From contig NZ_JAAFHA010000004.1 in NCBI RefSeq assembly GCF_010365055.1, positions 72,180-136,179 of the forward strand: a stretch of 64,000 nt of DNA. The letters run 5' to 3'. The stretch's first letter is position 1; every line of letters begins with the position of its first letter. This document shows positions 8,902 through 18,664 of the stretch, in pieces. The DNA is from Rhodoferax sp. Its GTDB lineage: Bacteria; Pseudomonadota; Gammaproteobacteria; Burkholderiales; Burkholderiaceae_C. Below the pieces are notes generated by a model, which was not told where the DNA came from, did no database searches, and was given only the letters and a program-made list of their open reading frames with translations. Both the position numbers and the translations under genes were made by a program.

Positions 8902-11900
8902 ATGGAATTACCCAAACTCATCCCCGGCAAGCGCTTCACGCTGCCGCGCCCGGTCGGCTCGGCCGATGCGCTCTTGCTGGCCCAACTGGGCTTGCGCGAA
9001 AAGAGCCAGCACAAGGTCACCGCCATCATCACGGCCGACGCCCTGGACGCGCAGCGCCTCATCGACGAGATGGCGTTCTTTGCGCCGGAACTGCGCTGCG
9101 TTCTGTTCCCCGACTGGGAAACCTTGCCCTATGACACCTTTTCACCGCACCAGGACCTGATCAGCGAACGCCTGGCGACCTTGTGGCGCATCAGCCAGCG
9201 CGACAAGGAAACCGGCGCCGATGTGGTGCTGGTGCCCGCCACCACCGCGCTGTACCGGCTCGCGCCGCGTGCCTTTCTGGCCGGCTACACCTTTCATTTC
9301 AAGGTCAAGCAAAAGCTGGATGAAGCCAAGCTCAAGGCGCAGTTGACGCTGGCCGGCTACAGCCACGTCACGCAAGTGGTGAGTCCGGGCGAATACGCCG
9401 TGCGCGGCGGCCTGATCGACCTGTTTCCGATGGGCAGCGCCGTGCCCTACCGCGTGGATCTGTTTGACGACGAGATCGACAGCATCCGCACCTTTGACCC
9501 CGACAGCCAGCGCAGCCTGTACCCGGTGCCCGAGGTGCGGCTGCTGCCCGGGCGCGAGTTCCCGATGGACGACGAGGCGCGTGCGCGCTTTCGCAACCGC
9601 TGGCGCGAGCTGCTGGACGGCGACCCCACGCGCAGCCGTATTTACAAGGACATCGGTGCCGGCATGGCCACCGCCGGCATCGAGTACTACCTGCCGCTGT
9701 TTTTTGACGACACCGCCACCGTGTTTGACTATCTGGGTGAGGCGGCCACGGTGGTGCTGCACGGCGACCTGGAGCCCGCCTTTGCACACTTCTGGCAAGA
9801 CACGCGCGAACGCTACCGGCTGGTGCAAGGCGACCCGGAACGCCCGGTGTTGCCGCCGGGGTCCCTGTTTTTAAGCACCGAGCAGTTTTACGAGCGGGTC
9901 AATCAGCATGCGCAACTGGCCTTGCGGCCGGCCCTGGACACTGCCAGCGCTTACGCCGAGTTTGAAGCGCTGCCGCCCTTGACCGTGGTGCGTGGCGCCG
10001 AAGATCCGCTCGCCCGCCTGAAAGCCCATATCCAAAGCACCCAGCGACGCACCCTGGTGCTGGCCGAAAGCGAGGGCCGCCGCACCAGCCTGTTGGACTT
10101 CTTGCACAGCAGTCAGTTCGACCCGCCCGCGTTTGACTCCTTGGCGGAATTCGAGCGCAGCGATGAGCCGATCGGCATCGCCACCTCCAGCCTGAGCGCG
10201 GGTTTTGGCTGGCTGGAAGCGGGCATCGATTTTGTGACCGAGACCGAACTCTTTGCCGCAGGGCCGACCACGCGACGGCGCAAAAAACAGGAACAAGTCA
10301 GTGACGTCGAGGCGCTGATCAAAGACCTGAGCGAGCTCAACATCGGCGACCCGGTGGTGCACTCGGCCCACGGCATTGGCCGCTACCACGGCCTGATCAA
10401 CCTGGATCTGGGCAACAAATTGCCCAACGGCGAACCCGAGGTGCAGGAGTTCTTGCATCTGGAATATGCCGACAAGGCCACGCTCTATGTGCCGGTGAGC
10501 CAGTTGCAACTCATCAGCCGCTACACCGGCGTGGCCGCGGACGAAGCGCCGCTGCACAAACTGGGCTCCGGCCAGTGGGACAAGGCCAAGCGCAAAGCGG
10601 CCGAGCAGGTGCGCGACTCGGCCGCCGAGCTGCTCAACATCTATGCCCGGCGCGCCCTGCGCGAAGGCCATGCCTTCAGGTACTCGGCCGGCGACTACGA
10701 GATTTTTGCCAACGACTTCGGCTTTGAAGAAACCGCCGACCAGAGCGCCGCCATTCACGCCGTGATTCAGGACATGATCAGCCCGCGCCCGATGGACCGG
10801 CTGATCTGCGGCGACGTCGGCTTTGGCAAGACCGAGGTCGCCCTGCGCGCCGCCTTCATTGCCATCACCGGCGGCAAGCAGGTGGCTTTTCTGGCACCGA
10901 CCACGCTGCTGGCCGAACAGCACTACCAGACGCTGGTCGACCGCTTCAGCAAATGGCCGGTCAAAGTGGCCGAGATGAGCCGCTTCCGCTCCGCCAAGGA
11001 AATCACCGCCGCCATGAAAGGCATTGCCGACGGCACCATCGACATCGTGGTCGGCACCCACAAGCTGCTGAGCAAAGACACCCATTTCAAAGACCTGGGC
11101 CTGCTCATCATCGACGAGGAGCACCGTTTTGGCGTGCGCCACAAAGAGCAGATGAAAGCGCTGCGCGCCGAGGTCGATGTGCTCACGCTCACCGCCACCC
11201 CGATCCCGCGTACGCTGGGCATGGCGCTGGAAGGTCTGCGCGACCTGAGCGTGATTGCCACCGCGCCGCAACGCCGCCTGGCCATCAAAACTTTTGTGCG
11301 CACGGAAGGTGCCGGCGTGATCCGTGAGGCCGTGCTGCGCGAACTCAAGCGCGGTGGCCAGGTTTACTTCTTGCACAACGAGGTCGAAACGATCGAAAAT
11401 CGCCGCGCAAAATTAGAAGAACTGCTGCCCGAAGCCCGCATTGCCGTGGCCCATGGCCAGATGCCCGAGCGCCAGCTGGAGGCCGTGATGCGCGACTTTG
11501 TGGCCCAGCGCTTCAACCTGCTGCTGTGCTCCACCATCATCGAGACCGGTATTGACGTGCCGACGGCCAACACCATCGTGATGGCGCGCGCCGACAAATT
11601 TGGCCTGGCCCAACTGCACCAGTTGCGCGGCCGCGTCGGCCGCAGCCACCACCAGGCCTACGCCTACCTGATGGTGCCCGACCTGGAGGGCCTGACCAAG
11701 CAGGCGCAGCAACGGCTGGACGCCATCCAGCAAATGGAAGAACTGGGCAGCGGCTTCTACCTGGCCATGCACGATCTGGAGATTCGTGGTGCCGGTGAGG
11801 TGCTGGGTGAAAACCAGAGCGGCAACATGCTGGAAGTCGGCTTTCAGCTCTACAACGAGATGCTGAGTGAAGCGGTGCGCTGCCTCAAGGCCGGTATTGA

Positions 11901-12387
11901 GCCCGATTTGCTCAGCCCGCTCAACGTCAGCACCGACATCAACCTGCACGCCCCGGCGCTCTTGCCCGACGATTTTTGTGGCGACGTGCACCTGCGCCTC
12001 TCGTTTTACAAAAAGCTGGCCACCGCACAAAACGCCAACCAGATTGATGCGCTGCTGGAGGAGCTGGTGGACCGCTTCGGCAAACTGCCGGCCCAGGCGC
12101 AAACGCTGATCGATGTGCACCGTTTGCGCGTTTTGGCCAAACCCTTTGGCGTGGTCAAGGTCGATGCCGCCCCCGGCGTGATCACCATCACCTTCAAGAA
12201 GAACCCGCCGATTGACCCGATGAAGATCATTGCGATGATCCAGAAAAACAAGCACATCAAACTGGCGGGTAATGAGAAGCTGCGCATCGAGCGGGAACTG
12301 CCCTTGCCACAAGACCGGGCGCAGATGGTGCGCGATGTGCTGCGCAATTTGGGGCAGCCGGTGGCGGCGGCTGCGACAGCCGCCTAG
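8902..12387 (+). CDS. mfd: Transcription-repair coupling factor Mfd
   Basis: 1161 residues, the normal size. Mfd is a dsDNA translocase that displaces stalled RNA polymerase and recruits UvrA to the lesion. Order: UvrB-homology region (1 to about 340), RNA-polymerase-interacting CarD-like domain (around GDPVVHSAHGIGRYHG), RecG-like helicase with Walker A GDVGFGKT at 637-644 and Walker B DEEH from about residue 738, helicase motif VI region HQLRGRVGRSHHQAYAYL, and the C-terminal TRCF domain. ATG 8902 (MELPKLIPGKRF) fits the family; longer in-frame extensions toward 8773 are not conserved-looking. Confidence 0.97.
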   Translation: MELPKLIPGKRFTLPRPVGSADALLLAQLGLREKSQHKVTAIITADALDAQRLIDEMAFFAPELRCVLFPDWETLPYDTFSPHQDLISERLATLWRISQRDKETGADVVLVPATTALYRLAPRAFLAGYTFHFKVKQKLDEAKLKAQLTLAGYSHVTQVVSPGEYAVRGGLIDLFPMGSAVPYRVDLFDDEIDSIRTFDPDSQRSLYPVPEVRLLPGREFPMDDEARARFRNRWRELLDGDPTRSRIYKDIGAGMATAGIEYYLPLFFDDTATVFDYLGEAATVVLHGDLEPAFAHFWQDTRERYRLVQGDPERPVLPPGSLFLSTEQFYERVNQHAQLALRPALDTASAYAEFEALPPLTVVRGAEDPLARLKAHIQSTQRRTLVLAESEGRRTSLLDFLHSSQFDPPAFDSLAEFERSDEPIGIATSSLSAGFGWLEAGIDFVTETELFAAGPTTRRRKKQEQVSDVEALIKDLSELNIGDPVVHSAHGIGRYHGLINLDLGNKLPNGEPEVQEFLHLEYADKATLYVPVSQLQLISRYTGVAADEAPLHKLGSGQWDKAKRKAAEQVRDSAAELLNIYARRALREGHAFRYSAGDYEIFANDFGFEETADQSAAIHAVIQDMISPRPMDRLICGDVGFGKTEVALRAAFIAITGGKQVAFLAPTTLLAEQHYQTLVDRFSKWPVKVAEMSRFRSAKEITAAMKGIADGTIDIVVGTHKLLSKDTHFKDLGLLIIDEEHRFGVRHKEQMKALRAEVDVLTLTATPIPRTLGMALEGLRDLSVIATAPQRRLAIKTFVRTEGAGVIREAVLRELKRGGQVYFLHNEVETIENRRAKLEELLPEARIAVAHGQMPERQLEAVMRDFVAQRFNLLLCSTIIETGIDVPTANTIVMARADKFGLAQLHQLRGRVGRSHHQAYAYLMVPDLEGLTKQAQQRLDAIQQMEELGSGFYLAMHDLEIRGAGEVLGENQSGNMLEVGFQLYNEMLSEAVRCLKAGIEPDLLSPLNVSTDINLHAPALLPDDFCGDVHLRLSFYKKLATAQNANQIDALLEELVDRFGKLPAQAQTLIDVHRLRVLAKPFGVVKVDAAPGVITITFKKNPPIDPMKIIAMIQKNKHIKLAGNEKLRIERELPLPQDRAQMVRDVLRNLGQPVAAAATAA

Positions 12388-12445
12388 AAGAACAAGCGCC
12401 ACCTGACAGCCAATCAGCCGCAAACTCACAGGAGCCTCAATACCC

Positions 12446-13213
12446 ATGTGCCTGATCGCCTGGAACTGGCAACCCGCCAGCCACACCCCACTGTTGCTCA
12501 TCGCCAACCGCGACGAGTTCTACGCTCGCCCCACTGCGGCCCTGCACTGCTGGGATGACGATGACATTCTGGCCGGGCGCGATTTGCAGGCGGGTGGCAC
12601 CTGGCTGGGCATCAGCCGCTCGGGACGATTGGCCGCGTTGACCAACCACCGCAATCCAGCGGCCCTGCGCGCGGATGCACCCTCACGCGGCGAACTTGTC
12701 AGCGCTTACTTACAGGCCGATACCAGCGCGATGGACTACCTGACGGAACTGGCCGGGCAAGCCAGTGACTACAACCCGTTTAACCTGCTGGTTTTTGACG
12801 GCACCAGCCTGCTGGGTCTGGAGAGCCGCCACGCCAAGGTGACTGCCATGCACCCGGGGCTGGGCGCCGTGTCCAACGCGGACTTTTTGACACCCTGGCC
12901 CAAGCTGGCCACCATAAAAGGTGGTCTGCAAACCCTGCAGGGGCAAGAGCCGCCCAGCGATGCACAGTTGCTGGCGCTGCTGCAAAACCCAAGCGTTGCC
13001 GCCGATGCCGACTTGCCAGACACCGGCATACCGCTGGAATTCGAGCGCGCACTCTCGGCCGCATTCATCGCCCTGCCGGATTACGGCACCCGTGCCTGCA
13101 GCATCGTGCGATTTGAGGCCGATCACATCACGTTTCTGGAGCAGAGCTTCGATGCCCATGGCGCCACAGGTACCCGCCAACTCACTTGCCGCATGGCGCC
13201 GCGTGGCGAGTGA
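12446..13213 (+). CDS. NRDE-family protein (TANGO2-like)
   Basis: 255 residues. It starts MCLIAWNW with the conserved second-position cysteine and the family-naming NRDE motif at about residues 24-27 (LLIANRDEFYARP), followed by GRDLQAGGTWLGIS and the TNHRNP loop, all typical of the NRDE superfamily related to eukaryotic TANGO2. Proposed roles in the family involve heme or lipid handling, but the biochemical function is not settled. It lies 58 bases after mfd in the same direction, preceded by an AGGAG site. Confidence 0.88.
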   Translation: MCLIAWNWQPASHTPLLLIANRDEFYARPTAALHCWDDDDILAGRDLQAGGTWLGISRSGRLAALTNHRNPAALRADAPSRGELVSAYLQADTSAMDYLTELAGQASDYNPFNLLVFDGTSLLGLESRHAKVTAMHPGLGAVSNADFLTPWPKLATIKGGLQTLQGQEPPSDAQLLALLQNPSVAADADLPDTGIPLEFERALSAAFIALPDYGTRACSIVRFEADHITFLEQSFDAHGATGTRQLTCRMAPRGE

Positions 13214-13286
13214 GCGGCCAAAATGGTCATGACATATGCCACGGCATAGGCTAAACTGACTGTTCGAACTCGCCAGGAGAAACATC

Positions 13287-13595
13287 ATGCCCACCGTCTC
13301 AGAAAAAGCCGCTGACTATTTGGTTGAGCCGCCTGCGCGCCACGTGCGCTTGTTTCGCAATGGAGCCAATCAGGCCGTGCGCATCCCCAAAGAGTTTGAG
13401 TTGCCGGGGCAAGAAGCCACTATGCGCCAGGTGGGCAACACGCTGGTGATTGAACCTGTCACACCCAAATTCGCCAAGGGCAGCAAGGCAGCGCTGCTTG
13501 ATGCACTGAAAAAAATGCAGCAGCTCGGCCCCTGTGAGGACGAGTTTCCCGATGTCGATGAAGGGCTCTTGCCACTGGACGACATCAACTTATGA
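13287..13595 (+). CDS. vapB: VapB-type antitoxin
   Basis: 102 residues with a SpoVT/AbrB-like DNA-binding beta-fold: HVRLFRNGANQAVRIPKEFE followed by a short VGNTLVIEPV strand is the VapB/MazE-like pattern. The acidic C-terminus would wrap the toxin. Start backed by AGGAGA. Its last four bases overlap the start of the toxin gene (ATGA), so the two are translationally coupled; VapB normally neutralises VapC and represses the pair. At about 100 residues it is longer than the common 70-80. Confidence 0.88.
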   Translation: MPTVSEKAADYLVEPPARHVRLFRNGANQAVRIPKEFELPGQEATMRQVGNTLVIEPVTPKFAKGSKAALLDALKKMQQLGPCEDEFPDVDEGLLPLDDINL

Positions 13596-14017
13596 GCGCT
13601 GAGACTTACCTGCTTGACACCAACGTCATCAGCCACTTGATGGCCAAGCCCGAAGGAGTCGTTGCCCAACGCTATGCAGCCAGATTGCTCGCGGATCAGC
13701 CCTGCCAGATGATCACCAGCGTTGTCGTGCAATGTGAATTGCTTTTTGGTCTGACAAAAAAGCCTTCGCCGCGCCTGCAAGCCGCCTATGACATCCAGAT
13801 GGCCAGCATGTCCGTGCTCCCGCTGGATGACACGGTGCCCGCGCACTATGCCACGATCCGCGCCCACCTGGAACGCCAAGGTACCCCTATCGGCCCCAAT
13901 GACACACTCATCGCCGCCCACGCGCTGGCACTGGATGCCACGCTCGTCTCAGGCGATGCAGAGTTTGCCCGCGTGCCGGGTTTGCGAGTGGAGAACTGGC
14001 TGACATTTGCAACCTAA
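13592..14017 (+). CDS. vapC: VapC-type PIN-domain ribonuclease toxin
   Basis: 141-residue PIN domain. The acidic metal-binding residues can be seen: Asp9 in LLDTNV, Glu in VQCELLFG, Asp in GPNDTLIAAHAL and Asp in VSGDAEFA. VapC toxins cut specific tRNAs or rRNA and arrest growth until neutralised by VapB. Overlaps vapB by ATGA. The stop codon is directly followed by a copy of the dispersed repeat. Confidence 0.9.
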   Translation: MSAETYLLDTNVISHLMAKPEGVVAQRYAARLLADQPCQMITSVVVQCELLFGLTKKPSPRLQAAYDIQMASMSVLPLDDTVPAHYATIRAHLERQGTPIGPNDTLIAAHALALDATLVSGDAEFARVPGLRVENWLTFAT

Positions 14018-14064
14018 TAAATAGGCATCTATCCCCCGTCCTGCTTGCATAAGCAGCTATTAAA
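14016..14064 (-). repeat. Dispersed short repeat, copy C
   Basis: On the minus strand it reads TTTTAATAGCTGCTTATGCA, a short spacer, then GACGGGGGATAGATGCCTATTTAT. It starts within the vapC stop codon and fills most of the vapC-serB spacer. Confidence 0.75.
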
Positions 14065-14085
14065 ACAATAGTGAATTTTTCTCTC

Positions 14086-14799
14086 ATGCACCCTATTGCA
14101 ATCGCCCCCGGGCTGATCATTCAAGGCTTTACCCCACCGCTGCGTCTGAGCGACTTCAAGCTGATCGCCTTCGACATGGACTCCACGCTCATCAACATCG
14201 AGTGTGTGGACGAGATCGCTGACGCGGTCGGGCGCAAGCGAGAAGTCGCCGCCATCACCGAAGCGGCGATGCAGGGTGAGATCGCCGACTACAAAGAGAG
14301 CCTGCGCCAGCGCGTGGCGCTGCTCCAGGGGGTTTCTGAGGCGCAGATGAACCAGATTTATCAGGAACGGATGCAGTTCAACCCCGGTGCCTTTGAACTG
14401 GTCGCGGCCTGCAAGGCAGCCGGGCTCAAGGTGCTGCTGGTCTCAGGCGGATTCACCCACTTTACCGACCGCGTGGCGCAGCGCCTGGGCATTGACTACA
14501 CCCGCTCCAACGTGCTGCAGATTGAGAACGGCGTCCTCACCGGCCGCATGGTCGATCAGCCCTGGGGCGACATTTGTGATGGCGATGAAAAGCGCACCAT
14601 GTTGCTCGAAACCTGCGCCCTGCTGGGCATTGCGCCACAGCAATCGATTGCCGTGGGCGATGGGGCCAACGACCTGCCGATGATGCGTGAGGCGGGTTTG
14701 TCAGTGGCGTTTCACGCCAAATCCGCCGTGCGCGAGATCGCCCATGTGTCGATCGAGTCAGGCGGGCTGGACCGGTTGCTTGAGCTGTTCCAGCCCTGA
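14086..14799 (+). CDS. serB: Phosphoserine phosphatase
   Basis: 237 residues from ATG 14086 (a GTG five codons earlier is possible). It hydrolyses O-phosphoserine to serine, the last step of serine synthesis. HAD-family motifs are intact: FDMDSTL with nucleophile Asp30 and acid/base Asp32, SGGFTHF, and GDGANDLPMM. The N-terminal ACT-like domain of longer SerB proteins is absent, as in many proteobacterial short forms. It converges with trpB2, leaving a 16-base gap. Confidence 0.93.
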   Translation: MHPIAIAPGLIIQGFTPPLRLSDFKLIAFDMDSTLINIECVDEIADAVGRKREVAAITEAAMQGEIADYKESLRQRVALLQGVSEAQMNQIYQERMQFNPGAFELVAACKAAGLKVLLVSGGFTHFTDRVAQRLGIDYTRSNVLQIENGVLTGRMVDQPWGDICDGDEKRTMLLETCALLGIAPQQSIAVGDGANDLPMMREAGLSVAFHAKSAVREIAHVSIESGGLDRLLELFQP

Positions 14800-14815
14800 C
14801 CGGGCGCTGTTACTT

Positions 14816-16186
14816 TTACACCGTTTCCGGCACATTCGGCAAATTGGCCAGCGCCAGCGCCAACTCGGTCTCGTCGTAATGCTCGTCGGTCAACTCACCG
14901 GCAAAGTACTTCTGGTAAGACGTCATGTCGAAATGACCGTGCCCACTCAGACAAAACAGAATGGTCTCTGCCTTGCCCTCGCGCTTGCAGCGCAGCGCCT
15001 CTTCAATCGCGCCCTTGATCGCGTGGTTGGACTCGGGCGCAGGCACGATGCCCTCGTTGCGCGCAAACAGCACACCGGCTTCAAAACACGCCACCTGGTC
15101 ATAGGCCACCGCCTCTAACAGCCCCAGCGCCTTGCAGTGCGACACCAACGGCGCCATGCCGTGGTAGCGCAGGCCGCCCGCATGAAAGCCCGGTGGCGTG
15201 AACTGACTGCCCAGCGTGTACATCTTGGTCAAAGGTGTCATGTGCCCGGTGTCGCCAAAGTCGTAGGCGTATTTGCCGCGCGTCAGTGTGGGGCAGGCCG
15301 CCGGTTCAACCGCCACGATGCGCGGTTTCTGGCCACCGCGCAAGCCCTGCCCGATGAAGGGAAAAGCAATGCCCGCCAGATTGGAGCCGCCACCGGCACA
15401 GCCCACCACCACATCGGGCCAGTCATTGGCCATTTGCATCTGCATCATGGCCTCTTGCCCGATGATGGTCTGGTGCAAGAGCACATGGTTGAGGACCGAA
15501 CCGAGCGCGTATTTGGTGTCGTCGCGCTGCACGGCGAGCTCCACCGCTTCCGAGATCGCAATGCCCAGGCTACCGGGGTGGTTCGGGTTCTGGGCCAGCA
15601 CGGAGCGGCCATACACCGTCTCATTGGAGGGTGAGGCGACACAACGCGCACCATAGGTTTCCATCAAGGCGCGCCGATACGGCTTTTGGTCAAAGGACAC
15701 ACGCACCTGGAACACTTCAACTTCCAGGCCGTAGAGCGAGCCGGCAAACGCCAGCGAGGAGCCCCACTGGCCGGCCCCGGTTTCGGTCACCAGCCGCTTG
15801 ACGCCGGCCTCTTTGTTGTAAAACGCCTGCGGCACAGCGGTGTTGGGCTTGTGGCTGCCCGCCGGGCTACCGCCCTCGTATTTGTAATAAATCTTGGCCG
15901 GCGTGCCGAGCGCTTTTTCAAGGCGGTGGGCACGAAACAGCGGCGCTGGCCGCCACAGTCGAAACACATCGCGCACGGGTTCTGGAATCTCGATCTCGCG
16001 CTCCAGGCTGACCTCTTGCATGATCAGCGCCATCGGGAACAAGGGTGCCAGGTCATCGGGCCCGACCGGCTGCATGGTGCCGGGGTGCAGCACGGCGGGC
16101 ATCGGCTTGGGCAAGTCGGCCTGCAGGTTGTACCAAAATTTTGGCATCTGGTCTTCGTTCAAAAGAAACTTGGTCTGCTTGCTCAT
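14816..16186 (-). CDS. trpB2: TrpB2-type tryptophan synthase beta-like protein
   Basis: 456-residue fold-type II PLP enzyme. PLP lysine in GSHKPN (Lys113), phosphate loop GCAGGGSNLAG, and the long N-terminus (WYNLQADLPKPMPAVLHPG) that marks the TrpB2 subfamily rather than TrpB1, which would sit beside trpA. TrpB2 makes tryptophan from indole and serine, possibly salvaging free indole or acting alone; no trpA is in this window. ATG at 16184-16186 has an AGGAG site seven bases upstream. Divergent from metY. Confidence 0.92.
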   Translation of the reverse strand: MSKQTKFLLNEDQMPKFWYNLQADLPKPMPAVLHPGTMQPVGPDDLAPLFPMALIMQEVSLEREIEIPEPVRDVFRLWRPAPLFRAHRLEKALGTPAKIYYKYEGGSPAGSHKPNTAVPQAFYNKEAGVKRLVTETGAGQWGSSLAFAGSLYGLEVEVFQVRVSFDQKPYRRALMETYGARCVASPSNETVYGRSVLAQNPNHPGSLGIAISEAVELAVQRDDTKYALGSVLNHVLLHQTIIGQEAMMQMQMANDWPDVVVGCAGGGSNLAGIAFPFIGQGLRGGQKPRIVAVEPAACPTLTRGKYAYDFGDTGHMTPLTKMYTLGSQFTPPGFHAGGLRYHGMAPLVSHCKALGLLEAVAYDQVACFEAGVLFARNEGIVPAPESNHAIKGAIEEALRCKREGKAETILFCLSGHGHFDMTSYQKYFAGELTDEHYDETELALALANLPNVPETV

Positions 16187-16400
16187 CAATGCTCCTGGAT
16201 CAGTTTGAAATCGACAATGAAGATGGTCGGGTCACCCGGAGTATCCCCGGGTTTGGATTGAAATCGCGGCGCCGAGCAGCTCGGGTTTACCCGCAGCCGA
16301 TATAGCAAAACCAGGCATATCGATATGAGAACTCGGTCTGTGCGCAGCCCGATGCGGGCCTTAAGATGTGTCTTCATTTTTTTGCAATCGAAAGCCCCTC
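16187..16400. promoter_or_regulatory. Divergent trpB2/metY leader region
   Basis: 214 bases with several small hairpins, including a GCCCG/CGGGC stem followed by AAGATGTGTCTT and a run of seven T (about 16347-16383) just upstream of metY. This could be an attenuator-like structure in the metY leader; I could not match it to a known SAM or SAH riboswitch by eye. Confidence 0.35.
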
Positions 16401-17678
16401 ATGAAAATCGAAACCCTGGCCGTCCACGGCGGCTACACGCCCGAGCCCACCACCAAAGCGGTGGCGGTGCCGATTTACCAAACGGTGGCCTTTGCGTTTG
16501 ACGACACCCAGCACGGCGCTGATCTCTTTGACCTGAAAGTAGCGGGCAACATCTACAGCCGCATCATGAACCCGACTTGCGGCGTGTTGGAGGCGCGCGT
16601 GGCGGCCATGGAGGGCGGCATTGGTGCACTGGCGGTGGCCTCCGGCATGGCGGCGATAGCCTACGCGATTCAGACCATCACCGAGACGGGCGACAACATC
16701 GTGTCGGCCTCCACCTTGTACGGCGGCACCTACAACCTGTTTGCCCACACCTTCCCGCAAATGGGCATCGAGGTGCGCTTTGCCGATTACCGCGACCCGG
16801 CCTCCTTTGCCAAGCTGATCGACGCGCGCACCAAGGCGGTGTTTTGCGAAACCATTGGGAACCCGCTGGGCAACATCACCGACCTGGCCGCGCTCGCTCA
16901 AGTGGCCCATGCGCACGGAGTGCCCTTGATTGTGGACAACACGGTGGCCAGCCCGTACCTGTGCCGCCCGTTCGAGCACGGCGCCGACATCGTGGTGCAC
17001 TCGCTCACCAAGTACTTGGGCGGTCACGGCACCACCATTGGCGGCATCATTGTGGATTCAGGCAATTTCCCGTGGGCCGAGCACAAAGAGCGCTTCAAGC
17101 GCCTGAACGAACCCGATGTGAGCTACCACGGCGTGGTCTATACCGAGGCACTGGGCGCTGCTGCCTACATTGGCCGCGCCCGCGTGGTGCCGCTGCGCAA
17201 CATGGGCGCGGCCCTGAGCGCGCTGGCCGCCTTCCAGATTCTGCAGGGCATTGAAACGCTGGCCCTGCGCATGGACCGCATTTGCGACAACACCCTGCGC
17301 ATCGCCCAGCACCTGCAAGCGCACGCCAAAGTAGGCTGGGTCAATTACGCGGGGCTGCCCGGCCATGCGGACCACGCGTTGGTGCAGAAGTACCTGGGCG
17401 GCCGCGCCTCGGGCATCATCACCTTTGGTCTCAAGGCCAGCGACAGCCTGGAAGCCGGCGCCCGCTTTCAGGACGCGCTCAAGCTGTTCACGCGGCTGGT
17501 CAACATTGGCGACGCCAAGTCGCTGGCCTGCCACCCGGCCAGCACCACGCACCGCCAGCTCAACGCCGAGGAACTGGCCAAAGCCGGTGTCAAGCCCGAC
17601 ATGGTGCGTCTGTCAATCGGCATTGAGCACATTGACGACCTGCTGGAAGACCTGGAGCAAGCGCTCGCGGCGGTGTGA
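16401..17678 (+). CDS. metY: O-acetylhomoserine sulfhydrylase / aminocarboxypropyltransferase
   Basis: 425-residue Cys/Met metabolism PLP enzyme. It makes homocysteine directly from O-acetylhomoserine and sulfide. Motifs: YSRIMNPT near residue 52, PLP lysine in [11 protein letters not shown] (Lys204), and the long insertion around [20 protein letters not shown] that separates MetY from MetB/MetC. ATG 16401 ([11 protein letters not shown]) fits the family better than an upstream in-frame start. It stands alone, divergent from trpB2; an accessory island begins about 115 bases after its stop. Confidence 0.93.
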   Translation: MKIETLAVHGGYTPEPTTKAVAVPIYQTVAFAFDDTQHGADLFDLKVAGNIYSRIMNPTCGVLEARVAAMEGGIGALAVASGMAAIAYAIQTITETGDNIVSASTLYGGTYNLFAHTFPQMGIEVRFADYRDPASFAKLIDARTKAVFCETIGNPLGNITDLAALAQVAHAHGVPLIVDNTVASPYLCRPFEHGADIVVHSLTKYLGGHGTTIGGIIVDSGNFPWAEHKERFKRLNEPDVSYHGVVYTEALGAAAYIGRARVVPLRNMGAALSALAAFQILQGIETLALRMDRICDNTLRIAQHLQAHAKVGWVNYAGLPGHADHALVQKYLGGRASGIITFGLKASDSLEAGARFQDALKLFTRLVNIGDAKSLACHPASTTHRQLNAEELAKAGVKPDMVRLSIGIEHIDDLLEDLEQALAAV

Positions 17679-17792
17679 CTCTTCAAACCGGCTGAGCCGC
17701 AAGCCCCAACAGCCGTTCGCAGCAACGCAGCGCCAACAAAATCGCCATCGACTGGTGACCGCGTCAGACGCTGAGACTGACTATGTTGGCGT

Positions 17793-17927
17793 GGCGCCTT
17801 CGGCGCGAATGGCTTTTGTTGTTGTTGCAAATTGAAGGCGGCGCCTGATTTATAGATAATCAGGCTGCAGCCCCCGTAGACTGTGCGTGACCAGCTATCA
17901 AATTAGTGAACGACAAGAGGCTGTTTC
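17793..17927 (+). repeat. 135-bp direct repeat, left copy
   Basis: Begins GGCGCCTTCGGCGCGAATGG. It matches the stretch at 20856-20990 without gaps at about 112 of 135 positions by eye, in the same orientation. The first half has GGCGCC at both ends; the second half contains a minus-strand copy of the dispersed short repeat (CTATCAAATTA ... GCAGCCTGATT). It marks the left border of the ATPase/TOPRIM-like island. Confidence 0.8.
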
Positions 17928-18664
17928 TGGTTGACTTTCATGGCCTGGTGACGCCAATCGCGCATGCAGCCTTGTCAAACAGCTCACTGGATCGTTTTGG
18001 CGTGATGAATACCAACCCAAGCGCAGTGGGTGCGGTGCCTTCGATTTCTGGCGCCACTTTCAAGGCCAGGCTCTATAACTTGCGATGATGGCGGCTGAGC
18101 ACCCGCAGTGAATGTCGCACCCCAGAAACGCTCACAAAAAAGTCATGCTGCTGAGACTGAAACTGTGCACCAAAGCCAGTGTTTCTACTACTGCATAAGA
18201 CACACAGCGGTAGTAGTCGTCGGCGATCTGCTTCCCCCAAACCGGGCATTGAAACAGACATATCCCCGGCACGCAGGCCACCGCTGTGGGAGAACTGTGG
18301 TGATGCGCAGATGGATGATGGGGCGCAAATCGAGCCGCACTGGCATCTGGTGGCATAAACCGCACCGGACTACGAGGTAGATCAGCCCATCAGTTGGTGA
18401 CGTAGCGAAGCGGCGTTTCACATGCGCAGCATGAGTAGCTCTGCGCCCGGTATACGCCGCACACCGCAAATCACTCTTTCGTACATATTTCTTAGTGGTG
18501 GACGGAGCAGGTGGGCGGCAAATCGAGCGGTTTCACCCGGATCGCTGGCTGTTTCAAGGTGCGATACTAATTCTCTTGGTGTTGAAATGCCTATCCGTGC
18601 CCATCTGGCCGAGGTGATGGTGGAAAATGTCGCTTAGTCCTCTTTACCGGCCGAAGGCAACACC
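17928..18664. other. Unassigned spacer in the accessory island
   Basis: 737 bases between the left direct repeat and the ATPase gene. Short open frames exist on both strands but none has a recognisable family, good ribosome site or consistent codon use. It could be decayed sequence. The promoter for the ATPase pair should lie in its last 200 bases; no clear -35/-10 pair was identified. Confidence 0.4.

Noticed and set aside
9871-11376. 501-codon minus-strand frame opposite mfd
   Set aside because: Antisense shadow of the helicase domain of Mfd.
16347-16383. SAM/SAH riboswitch upstream of metY
   Set aside because: Hairpins and a T-run are present but I could not fit the conserved core of any known methionine-related riboswitch.
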